Part shown: positions 11,318 to 16,788 of the stretch, in pieces
Layout: each line of letters begins with the position of its first letter
How positions within the stretch are numbered: position 1 is the stretch's first letter
Assembly (NCBI GenBank): GCA_003662205.1
Contig: QMXQ01000013.1
Span: forward strand, 1-16,788
DNA: 16,788 nt
Origin: Candidatus Bathyarchaeota archaeon
Lineage (GTDB): Archaea > Thermoproteota > Bathyarchaeia > TCS64
Direction: 5' to 3'
Translations under genes and position numbers: made by a program
Notes under the pieces: model-generated
What the model was told of the DNA's origin: nothing
Databases searched by the model: none
Seen by the model: the letters and a program-made list of their open reading frames with translations, nothing else

Positions 11318-13078
11318 ATGAAGTGCATTGGGTTTAGGGATAACAGCGTCTCATTCCTCGTGGGCGGCCAGGCAGGGCAGGGGATCACTCGGAGCGGCTC
11401 CCTCCTAGGGAAGGCCCTCATGCGGGGCGGCTTCCACGTCTTCGGCGCGAACGACTATCCCTCAGTCATTAGGGGGAGCCACAACTTCTACGTGCTACGC
11501 GCCTCGGACGAGGAGGTCCACTCCCAGGCGGACACCGTCGATCTGCTGCTGGCGCTGAACAAGGAGACCATCCTCCTCCACAAGGACGAGTTGACAGAGG
11601 GAGGAGGCATCATCTACGACGAGCAGACCGAACTCAGCAAGGGAGAACTGGAGCGCGGCGACATCAACATGTACCCGGTTCCACTCAACGCCATCGTGGA
11701 GGAGATCGGAGGGCCTTCCATCATGAGGAATACGGTCGCCCTCGGAGCGGCCATCGCGCTCGTGGGGTTCGACGCTGAGATCATGAAGGGGGTCATCTCG
11801 GACACCTTCGCCGGCAGGGGCGGCATCATCGAGATGAACCACAGGGCGGTGGAGATGGGTTTCGACTACGCCAGGGAAAACTACGGCGACGGATTCCGCT
11901 GTCGTCTGGAGCCCTCGGGCGAGAACCCGGGCAGGATCATGTTGACGGGGAACGACGCCGTGGCCCTGGGCGCGATACAGGCGGGCTGCAAGTTCTACGC
12001 CGCCTATCCGATGACCCCCGCCAGCCCCGTCCTCCACTACCTCGCGGCCAAGGACATGGAGGCGGAGATGGTCGTCATCCAGCCGGAGAGCGAGATAGCC
12101 GCCCTCACCATGGTCTTGGGCGCAGCGTACGCGGGGGTCAGGGCGATGACCGCTACCTCAGGGGGCGGCTTCTGCCTGATGACGGAGGCCCTCGGCCTCG
12201 CCGCGATGACCGAGACCCCCGTCGTCCTGATGATCGGGCAGCGCCCCGGCCCCAGCACGGGCATGGCGACCTATTCGGCCCAGGCAGACCTCCTCTTCAC
12301 CATCCACGCATCTCAGGGGGAGTTCCCGCGAGTCGTCGTCGCCCCCGGAGACGTGGCCGAGTGCTTCTACCTGACGATGGAGGCCTTCAACCTGGCGGAG
12401 AAGTACCAGGTGCCCGCCATCATCCTCACGGACAAGTACCTTATCGAGAGCCACAAGTCCACGGAACCCTTCGACCCGGGAAAAGTCGGCATCGACAGGG
12501 GCGACCTCCTCATCGTCGACGAGTGGACCGACGCCGAGGAGTACAAGAGGTACAAGATCACGGAGAGCGGGGTATCGCCGCGCATACTCCTCGGGACGAG
12601 AGGCGCCACGGTCCTCGCCAACTCGAATGAGCACACGGAGTACGGATACACTACAACCGACCCCGAGAGGGTCATGGCCATGGGGGAGAAGCGATTCAGG
12701 AAAGGAAACGCTCTCAAAAAAGAGGTCGAGGATCTCAACCCGGTCAAGGTATACGGCGCGGAGGACGCCGAGGTCACCATCGTGGGCTGGGGGTCGACGA
12801 AAGGCCCCGCCCTGGAGGCGCTGAAGATGCTGCGGAGGGACGGGGTCAAGGCCCGCTTCGTCCAGGTCGTCTACATGGCGCCCTTCCCCGCGGAGGCTGT
12901 GGGAGCGGCCCTGAAGGGAGGCGGGAAGCTCCTGCTCGTCGAGGCGAACCGGACGGCGCAGCTCGGAGCCCTGATCAAGCTGAACAGCGGCTTCACCTTC
13001 GAGCATTTCCTGTCGAAGGTGGACGGGAGGCCCTTCAACCCAGGGGAGATCTACGACAAGGTTAAGGAGGTGCTCTGA
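11318..13078 (+). CDS. korA: 2-oxoacid:ferredoxin oxidoreductase, fused gamma-alpha subunit
   Basis: Large subunit of the enzyme that turns a 2-oxoacid and CoA into acyl-CoA and CO2 with reduction of ferredoxin (reversible, so also usable for carboxylation). The 586 residues hold a gamma domain (about 10-190) with VGGQAGQGITRSGSLLGKAL (15-34) and RGSHNFYVLRAS, then the alpha pyrimidine-binding domain with AAYPMTPASPVLHYLA (228-243), QPESEIAAL (255-263), TATSGGGFCLMTEALGLA (278-295), and a C-terminal transketolase-like domain (about 475-580) with VTIVGWGSTKGPALEAL. The YPMTPAS motif matches the YPITP loop of broad-specificity crenarchaeal OFORs with fused gamma-alpha; pyruvate or 2-oxoglutarate preference cannot be told. 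ATG 11318 follows GGGGAG by eight bases. Its TGA overlaps the beta-subunit ATG by one base. Confidence 0.96.
   Translation: MKCIGFRDNSVSFLVGGQAGQGITRSGSLLGKALMRGGFHVFGANDYPSVIRGSHNFYVLRASDEEVHSQADTVDLLLALNKETILLHKDELTEGGGIIYDEQTELSKGELERGDINMYPVPLNAIVEEIGGPSIMRNTVALGAAIALVGFDAEIMKGVISDTFAGRGGIIEMNHRAVEMGFDYARENYGDGFRCRLEPSGENPGRIMLTGNDAVALGAIQAGCKFYAAYPMTPASPVLHYLAAKDMEAEMVVIQPESEIAALTMVLGAAYAGVRAMTATSGGGFCLMTEALGLAAMTETPVVLMIGQRPGPSTGMATYSAQADLLFTIHASQGEFPRVVVAPGDVAECFYLTMEAFNLAEKYQVPAIILTDKYLIESHKSTEPFDPGKVGIDRGDLLIVDEWTDAEEYKRYKITESGVSPRILLGTRGATVLANSNEHTEYGYTTTDPERVMAMGEKRFRKGNALKKEVEDLNPVKVYGAEDAEVTIVGWGSTKGPALEALKMLRRDGVKARFVQVVYMAPFPAEAVGAALKGGGKLLLVEANRTAQLGALIKLNSGFTFEHFLSKVDGRPFNPGEIYDKVKEVL
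13067..13073 (+). promoter_or_regulatory. Shine-Dalgarno of the OFOR beta gene
   Basis: GGAGGTG lies within the last codons of the alpha gene, four bases before the beta ATG at 13078, and the stop and start overlap as TGATG. The two subunits are thus translationally coupled, as suits a 1:1 complex. Confidence 0.65.
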
Positions 13079-13935
13079 TGGTCACCATGCAGGACCTTGC
13101 GACGCCCGCGACCAACACCTGGTGCCCCGGATGCGGGAACTTCGGCATCCTGATGGCGATGAAGCGGGCCATCGTCCAGCTCGGGCTGGAGCGGGAGAAG
13201 GTCGTCGCCGTCACGGGCATCGGCTGCCACGGGAAGATGACCAACTACATCAAGGTGAACGGCATCCACGTCATCCACGGCCGCGTCCTCCCCGTCGCCA
13301 CGGCGATAAAGCTGGCGAACCGGGAGCTGACGGTCATCGGCTTCGCCGGCGACGGCGACGCCTTCAACATCGGCATGGGCCACTTCAGCCACGCCGCCAG
13401 GAGGAACCCTGACATCACCCTCGTCGTCCACGACAACCTAATCTACGGCCTGACGACGGGGCAGACCTCCCCCACGAGCAAGAGGGGCCTCAAGACCAAG
13501 TCGACGCCCCGAGGGGTCTTCGAGGTGGCGGTGAACCCCATCACCCAGGCCCTGGCGAGCGACGCCTCCTTCGTGGCGAGGGGGTACGCCGGCGACATGC
13601 GCCACCTCACGGAGCTGTTCAAGGAGGCCATCACCTTCCCCGGCTTCGCGATGGTCGATGTCCTCCAGCCCTGCGTGGCGTGGAACCGGATCAACACCTA
13701 CGACTTCTACAAGGAGCGGGTCTACAAACTTGAGGAGGAGGGGCACGACCCGACGGACCTGATGAAGGCCTACGAGCGGGGCAGGGAGTGGGGAGACCGC
13801 ATACCCATAGGTGTCTTCTACAAGGTCGAGCGGCCCGTCTACCGGGAGAACTTCCCCGTCCTGAAGGGAGCCCCCCTGGCTAGGCAGAAGCTCGACGGCA
13901 TCGACATCTCAGGGCTGTTGAAGGAGTTTGCGTAA
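13078..13935 (+). CDS. korB: 2-oxoacid:ferredoxin oxidoreductase, beta subunit
   Basis: Thiamine-diphosphate and [4Fe-4S]-binding partner of the fused alpha subunit. In the 285 residues the cluster ligands are C16 and C19 in NTWCPGCGNFGI (13-24), C50 in TGIGCHGKM (46-54), and C199 in LQPCVAWN. The ThDP/Mg site is GFAGDGDAFNIGMGHFSHAARRN (within 88-110), with Asp92/Asp94 and Asn120 in HDNLIYGLTTGQTSP (118-132). The GLTTGQTSPTS loop is typical of the 2-oxoacid (Kor-like and broad OFOR) group; the same loop in pyruvate-specific enzymes differs. Length is close to the known two-subunit archaeal enzymes. Coupled to the alpha gene by a one-base overlap. It converges on the cysteine-rich protein gene, with 14 bases between stops. 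The ferredoxin at 10777-10983 is the obvious electron acceptor. Confidence 0.96.
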   Translation: MVTMQDLATPATNTWCPGCGNFGILMAMKRAIVQLGLEREKVVAVTGIGCHGKMTNYIKVNGIHVIHGRVLPVATAIKLANRELTVIGFAGDGDAFNIGMGHFSHAARRNPDITLVVHDNLIYGLTTGQTSPTSKRGLKTKSTPRGVFEVAVNPITQALASDASFVARGYAGDMRHLTELFKEAITFPGFAMVDVLQPCVAWNRINTYDFYKERVYKLEEEGHDPTDLMKAYERGREWGDRIPIGVFYKVERPVYRENFPVLKGAPLARQKLDGIDISGLLKEFA

Positions 13936-13937
13936 AA

Positions 13938-13948
13938 GCCCTCGGGGC
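13938..13948. terminator. Small hairpin between convergent OFOR beta and Cys-protein genes
   Basis: GCCCTCGGGGC can form a four-pair stem with a three-base loop in the 14-bp convergent gap. On the minus strand it is followed by TTTT (13934-13937), inside the beta gene's stop region. It may help end the minus-strand transcript. The stem is short, so confidence is low. Confidence 0.3.
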
Positions 13949-13949
13949 C

Positions 13950-14465
13950 TCACTTCAGTTCGAGCAATCTCCTTGCCGCGACCTCCGCGGCGATGCCGCA
14001 GACCTTGTAGCAGCCCTCATCGCTGTGGCCGCCCGCGGCCAAGAAGGCCTCCCGCTCCGCGGGGTCCCTGATGTCGAAGGAGCGACCGTAGATCCGGGTC
14101 TGGATCTCCCTGCACAAGGTAGATTCCAGCGGCTCACTGAACCCGAACTCCTCCCCGAGCTTCCGCTGGAACTCGTCGCAGATCTCGTCCGCGATCTTTA
14201 CAGCCCGGACGTACTGCTCGGTGTTCTCGATTCTATCCCTGCCCGCGACCATGCCGAGGGCCATGAGAGCCCCTAGCAGCGCCCCGCAGGTCTCGCCCCG
14301 GCGCGCCACGCCGCCCGAGAGCACGGTCGCTGCCTTGAAGGACTCCTCGTCGCCGATGCCGAAACCCTCCTGGAGGGCGAGGAGAACGCTCTGGGAGCAT
14401 CCGCTGTACTGGTCGTACCCGTGGGCCTTGCGCCGGATCTCCTTCACAAGGTTCTCGTCGACCAT
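13950..14465 (-). CDS. C_GCAxxG_C_C family protein (putative redox/metal protein)
   Basis: Member of the C_GCAxxG_C_C family, named for its conserved cysteines; function is not established, though redox or metal roles are usually suggested. The 171-residue protein has Cys23 in YSGCSQSVLLAL, Cys60 in the signature GGVARRGETCGALLGALMALG (within 51-71), Cys96 in DEICDEF, Cys118, and Cys152/Cys156 near the end in EGCYKVCGIAAEVAA. The family's N-terminal GCAQAV-type segment is present as GCSQSV. Length and cysteine placing are ordinary. ATG 14465 has GGGAGGAG upstream at a rather long 15-base spacing and a TATA-like stretch beyond. It is alone in its transcript, ending 14 bp from the OFOR beta stop on the other strand. 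Its place beside the oxidoreductase suggests but does not prove a redox link. Confidence 0.92.
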   Translation of the reverse strand: MVDENLVKEIRRKAHGYDQYSGCSQSVLLALQEGFGIGDEESFKAATVLSGGVARRGETCGALLGALMALGMVAGRDRIENTEQYVRAVKIADEICDEFQRKLGEEFGFSEPLESTLCREIQTRIYGRSFDIRDPAEREAFLAAGGHSDEGCYKVCGIAAEVAARRLLELK

Positions 14466-14495
14466 AGTCAGATCACAGTTCTCCTCCCTCGTTAT

Positions 14496-14512
14496 GGCTT
14501 AAATGATTTAGG
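14496..14512 (-). promoter_or_regulatory. TATA-like stretch of the C_GCAxxG_C_C gene
   Basis: Minus strand CTAAATCATTTAAG, an A/T island about 31-47 bp before ATG 14465, which would put the transcript start upstream of the GGGAGGAG ribosome site. The remaining 14513-14580 shows nothing recognisable. Confidence 0.4.
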
Positions 14513-14581
14513 GCGACCCCCGGATCAGGCGCCTCTGGGATCCTCCACAGAAGGCTCTGGCTCACGCTTTGGTGGGTTGAT

Positions 14582-14590
14582 AAAAATTTT
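14582..14590 (-). terminator. T-run behind the Alba-HhH gene
   Basis: On the minus strand, about 37 bases after the Alba-HhH stop, the sequence reads AAAATTTTT with five T. This is a plausible archaeal terminator, set before the next minus-strand promoter. Confidence 0.4.
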
Positions 14591-14626
14591 GAGTGGATGT
14601 GCCTCCACGGGAGGCGAGACGCCCGG

Positions 14627-15157
14627 CTATCCCTGTTTCAGCAGCTCCTTCGCGGATTCGATGAGCTTGGCGGATAGCTTCTCGGATATGCCCGTCAGCT
14701 CCGACAGCTTCTCGGGCTCCGCCTTCGCCAGGGACTCCACGGTGGTGAAGCCCGCCTTCCGCAGCTTCTCCGCCCTGGCTCCGCCGACTCCCTTTACCTC
14801 GGATACGTCCATGGCGGTCTCTGGAGCTGGCTCCGGAGAGGGTTCAGGTTTGAGGGCTGGCTTTGGGGCTTCGGCGGCTCCGGTCCTCGTCAGGATTATG
14901 GCGATGGTGGAGACTCCGCGCGTCCCCCCGTCAGGTATCGGCATCTGCTCTGAGCCTATCTCGATCTTGGCGGGCTGGATGTCCGTCAGGAACCGGCGCC
15001 GGGATATCTCGGCGACGTCGACCGCCCTTGAGATGGCCCGGCCCCTCGCTTTCAGAACCACGCTGTCGGCGTTCAGAAAGTTGAACGCCCTTATCACGGC
15101 CATGACGTAGCTCATCGGAGGCTTGCTTCCGATATAGATGGTGTTTGCATCTGTCAT
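14627..15157 (-). CDS. Alba domain fused to a helix-hairpin-helix module
   Basis: A two-domain nucleic-acid-binding protein, 176 residues from ATG 15157. Residues 1-92 are a complete Alba domain: IYIGSKPPMSYVMAVIRAF (7-25), VVLKARGRAISRAVDVAEIS (33-52), VSTIAIILTR (82-91). Residues about 93-116 form a Pro/Ala/Glu linker (ALKPEPSPEPAPE). Residues 117-173 form tandem helix-hairpin-helix motifs: VSEVKGVGGARAEKLRKAGF (118-137) with the GVGGARA hairpin, and LSELTGISEKLSAKLIESAK (151-170). Such modules bind DNA backbone non-specifically in RadA and many repair proteins. A GTG three codons upstream (15166) is the alternative start. A TATA-like TTTTAAGG lies about 30-39 bp before the ATG. Ordinary Alba is about 90-100 residues, so the C-terminal half is an addition. 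As in the other Alba here, the loop is GSKP, not GKKP. Function as a DNA bridging or repair-linked Alba is inference. Confidence 0.93.
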   Translation of the reverse strand: MTDANTIYIGSKPPMSYVMAVIRAFNFLNADSVVLKARGRAISRAVDVAEISRRRFLTDIQPAKIEIGSEQMPIPDGGTRGVSTIAIILTRTGAAEAPKPALKPEPSPEPAPETAMDVSEVKGVGGARAEKLRKAGFTTVESLAKAEPEKLSELTGISEKLSAKLIESAKELLKQG

Positions 15158-15186
15158 AGTCTTCACATCTGAAGGTTTGAAGGAGC

Positions 15187-15196
15187 CTTAAAAGGT
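15187..15196 (-). promoter_or_regulatory. TATA-like box of the Alba-HhH gene
   Basis: Minus strand CCTTTTAAGG, itself a perfect 10-bp palindrome, centred about 34 bp before ATG 15157 and 25 bp before the alternative GTG 15166. The first distance predicts a short leader, the second a leaderless GTG start, so the start choice stays open. Confidence 0.4.
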
Positions 15197-15220
15197 TTAG
15201 GAACGCCCGCTGAAGCCCTC

Positions 15221-15237
15221 AAACCCCTTCGGGGCTT
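15221..15237 (-). terminator. Hairpin at the stop codon of the 2-hydroxyacid dehydrogenase gene
   Basis: On the minus strand AAGCCCC-GAA-GGGGTTT forms a seven-pair stem (one G-T pair) with a three-base loop, starting in the TAA stop codon (15236-15238) and ending in TTT. It could mark the transcript end or protect the 3' end. Confidence 0.4.
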
Positions 15238-16207
15238 ACATGACCACGGGGCTCTCGAGGACGCCGCCCCTGAGCACCTCCATGACCTCCTCGGCCACCT
15301 GGACCGCCATCCGCCTCATCGCCTCCCTGCTGCTGGCGCCGAGGTGGGGCGTCAGGATGACGTTGTCCATCGAGGCGAGGGGATCCTCCGGGTCGAGGGG
15401 CTCCTCCTCGAAGACGTCGAGGGCGGCGCCGGCCACCTTCCCCGCCTTCAGGGCCTCGACGAGAGCCCGCTGGTCGATGACCTTCCCTCGGGCCGTGTTC
15501 ACGAGGTAGACGCCGTCCTTCATCAGGTTGAACTCCCTCCTCGATAGGAGGCCGCGCGTCCCGGGAGTGAGAGGTGTGTGAAGGGTGATGATGTCGCTCT
15601 CCCTGAGCAGAGTGTCGAGGTCAACCCGCTTGACGCCCAGCTCGTCCTCCAGCGCCGTCCTCTCGGTCACGTCGTAGTAGAGGAGGGTCACATCGAAGGG
15701 CTTGAGGCGGCGGGCGACGGCAGCTCCGATCCTGCCGAGGCCGATGACACCGACGGTCTTGCCCATGAGCTCCGACCCTATGAGGTCGCCGTACTTCCGC
15801 GTCCACTCCCCGGCGCGGACCGCCTTGTCTGCGCTCACCACCCTCCGGGTCAACGCCAGCATCAGCGCCAGCGTCATCTCGGCGACCGTCGCGGTCAGCG
15901 CCGACGGAGTGTTGAGGACGACCTTCCCGAGGTCCCTGGCGGCCCCGAGGTCGACATGGTCGCAGCCGACGCCGTGGACCCCCACAACCCTGAGACGGGG
16001 GGACGCCGCCATGATCGCGCGCGTCACCCTTATGCCGCCCCTGGTGATGAGGGCGTCGGCCCTCGGCGCCACCTCCATGAGCGCCCTCTCGTCGGAGCCG
16101 GGGGGCAGCTGCACGACCTCTGCCCCTGCCTCCTCCAGCAGCCGGATGCCGGCGGGGTGTATGGGCTCTGTCACGATCACCGTAGGCCTGTCCATGTCGA
16201 GAACCAT
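15236..16207 (-). CDS. D-2-hydroxyacid dehydrogenase (3-phosphoglycerate dehydrogenase-like)
   Basis: NAD-dependent oxidoreductase of the D-2-hydroxyacid family, possibly the first step of serine synthesis. From ATG 16207 it has 323 residues. Visible features: TEPIHPAGIRLLEEAGAEVV (N-terminal substrate domain), GVHGVGCDHVDLGAARDLGK, the nucleotide-binding MGKTVGVIGLGRIGAAVARR with GLGRIG (156-161), Asp179 closing the second strand (NAD rather than NADP), and catalytic Arg240 in NTARGKVID, Glu269 in FEEEPLDPEDPL, and His288 in ILTPHLGASSREAM. It ends without an ACT domain, so it is a short-form enzyme and could equally reduce glyoxylate or hydroxypyruvate; I leave the symbol blank. A GTG seven codons upstream (16228) is in frame, but a TATA-like TTTTAGA centred 25 bp before ATG 16207 supports a leaderless start there. 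Confidence 0.93.
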   Translation of the reverse strand: MVLDMDRPTVIVTEPIHPAGIRLLEEAGAEVVQLPPGSDERALMEVAPRADALITRGGIRVTRAIMAASPRLRVVGVHGVGCDHVDLGAARDLGKVVLNTPSALTATVAEMTLALMLALTRRVVSADKAVRAGEWTRKYGDLIGSELMGKTVGVIGLGRIGAAVARRLKPFDVTLLYYDVTERTALEDELGVKRVDLDTLLRESDIITLHTPLTPGTRGLLSRREFNLMKDGVYLVNTARGKVIDQRALVEALKAGKVAGAALDVFEEEPLDPEDPLASMDNVILTPHLGASSREAMRRMAVQVAEEVMEVLRGGVLESPVVM

Positions 16208-16228
16208 GGATCCTATAGGCGCATCCAC

Positions 16229-16235
16229 TCTAAAA
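16229..16235 (-). promoter_or_regulatory. TATA-like box of the 2-hydroxyacid dehydrogenase
   Basis: Minus strand TTTTAGA, centred about 25 bp before ATG 16207. This is the spacing of a leaderless archaeal transcript and is the main reason for preferring that ATG over GTG 16228, which would lie between the box and the predicted transcription start. Confidence 0.4.
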
Positions 16236-16286
16236 CCCTTTGAGCGGCGCCTAGTGGTGGAAAAGACCGATCCCTTTCGAGTGTTC

Positions 16287-16788
16287 TTATCTGCGGAATC
16301 TGCGCCTCCTCTGGCGCCGCTCGGGCTCGTGCTTCGACTTCCTCAGCGCCTTGTCGAGGGTGTCGCAGAGTCCGTCGAAGACCGCTAGGATGTCCCAGCC
16401 GTCCGCCTCGGCCAGGATCTGCTCGTCGGGGCTCAGGACGCGCGCCGTCACCTCGTATCGGGTCTGTTTCCCCTGCGTCTGAGACCGCTTGACCCGGATC
16501 GATATCTCCTGGATGTTGGGGTGCATCTTCATGCTGCGCCTCACGACGCGGCGCACCTTCTCCTCAGCGACGGCCCTCTCGAAGAAGTCCTCGTCCTCCA
16601 GCCCCACGATGTAGACGGGCAGCTCCTTCTCCGGTCTGAACCTCAGGAGCGGGGCCATCAGCTCCCGAGGGGTGATGATGCCCAGTATGGCCCTCCTCGG
16701 GTCGGTGACGATGCAGGCGCTCTTCCTCTGGTCCCTCATGCCGCAGGCGACGTCCAGGGCCGAGGCGTCGGGCTCCACGGTGAAGGGG
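16287..16788 (-). CDS. CBS-domain protein with C-terminal ribosome-hibernation-like domain (N-terminus off window)
   Basis: The gene enters from the right edge; 166 residues are visible and the frame stays open to the last base. The visible part starts PFTVEPDASALDVACGMRDQ and continues SACIVTDPRRAILGIITPREL, a classic CBS motif that binds adenosyl ligands, so at least one more CBS unit is expected off-window. After a linker comes VRRVVRRSMKMHPNIQEISI, then VKRSQTQGKQTRYEVTARVL, then ILAEADGWDILAVFDGLCDT. Strand-strand-strand-helix with the E(A/D)xGWD(I/L)xxAxD-like signature resembles the HPF/RaiA ribosome-hibernation fold. The C-terminus is strongly basic (RRQRRRRFRR), suiting rRNA binding. 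A GTG at 16778 could be read as a start but would cut the CBS unit. CBS control of a ribosome-binding domain would link hibernation to energy charge; that is inference. It is followed by the dehydrogenase 79 bp downstream. Confidence 0.85.
   Translation of the reverse strand, partial: PFTVEPDASALDVACGMRDQRKSACIVTDPRRAILGIITPRELMAPLLRFRPEKELPVYIVGLEDEDFFERAVAEEKVRRVVRRSMKMHPNIQEISIRVKRSQTQGKQTRYEVTARVLSPDEQILAEADGWDILAVFDGLCDTLDKALRKSKHEPERRQRRRRFRR

Noticed and set aside
12158..13006. 282-codon antisense frame within the OFOR alpha gene
   Set aside because: Fully inside a well-supported gene, without motifs or a ribosome site; likewise the antisense and shifted frames within nop5, RNase HII and the dehydrogenase.
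14513..14626. Possible tRNA or structured RNA in the gap before the Alba-HhH gene
   Set aside because: Short inverted stretches exist, but there is no T-loop consensus, acceptor stem or anticodon arm. Only a T-run terminator is supported.
1..16788. CRISPR arrays, insertion sequences, integrase or attachment sites
   Set aside because: No spaced direct repeats, terminal inverted repeats, transposase or integrase frames were seen on either strand.

Overview
The window is GC-rich, densely packed archaeal chromosome. Box C/D snoRNP proteins (Nop5 and fibrillarin), two Alba chromatin proteins, an RNase HII with archaeal-type residue spacing and a THEP1-type NTPase all say archaeon. Several genes appear leaderless, with an A/T-rich TATA-like box about 25-30 bp before the start codon. 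The 2-oxoacid:ferredoxin oxidoreductase with fused gamma and alpha domains, next to a ferredoxin resembling the core of Sulfolobus ferredoxin, points to the Thermoproteota/TACK side (a Bathyarchaeia-like lineage is possible). That placement is inference. I see no mobile element, CRISPR array, rRNA or tRNA.

Layout. 1-201 (-): 5' part of a dihydroorotate dehydrogenase gene, divergent from nop5 (262-1434, +). A small alba gene (1491-1766, -) and an unrecognised four-cysteine mini-protein (1945-2184, +) lie between nop5 and fibrillarin (2236-2919, +), two genes that are usually adjacent in archaea. Fibrillarin converges on RNase HII (2916-3557, -), which ends a minus-strand run GT4 glycosyltransferase - THEP1 - RNase HII (5191 down to 2916). 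The glycosyltransferase is frameshifted in a seven-G run at 5067-5073. A second GT4 gene (5260-6336, +) diverges from it and converges on a class III CoA-transferase (6333-7469, -).

7579-8804 holds divergent genes for O6-alkylguanine-DNA alkyltransferase and a Maf nucleotide pyrophosphatase. 8901-10720 holds a phosphate-transport pair: a divergent Na/Pi-cotransporter-family membrane protein and a DUF47/PhoU-like protein. 10777-13935 is a redox unit: a dicluster ferredoxin (-) that lacks one cluster cysteine, diverging from a possible 78-codon leader gene and the OFOR alpha and beta genes (+). The divergent region carries a TATA usable on both strands and a 14-bp perfect palindrome. OFOR would oxidise a 2-oxoacid to acyl-CoA and pass electrons to the ferredoxin.

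The right end is all minus strand: a C_GCAxxG_C_C-family cysteine protein, an Alba protein fused through a Pro-rich linker to a helix-hairpin-helix module, a D-2-hydroxyacid (3-phosphoglycerate-like) dehydrogenase, and the 3' part of a CBS-domain protein with a ribosome-hibernation-like C-terminal domain that runs off the window.

The best leads are the Alba-HhH fusion, the CBS plus hibernation-like fusion, the Cys-to-Ala ferredoxin with its palindromic control region, the four-Cys mini-protein between the snoRNP genes, and the broken glycosyltransferase. No database search was possible: family names rest on motifs recognised by eye, and novelty claims are provisional.
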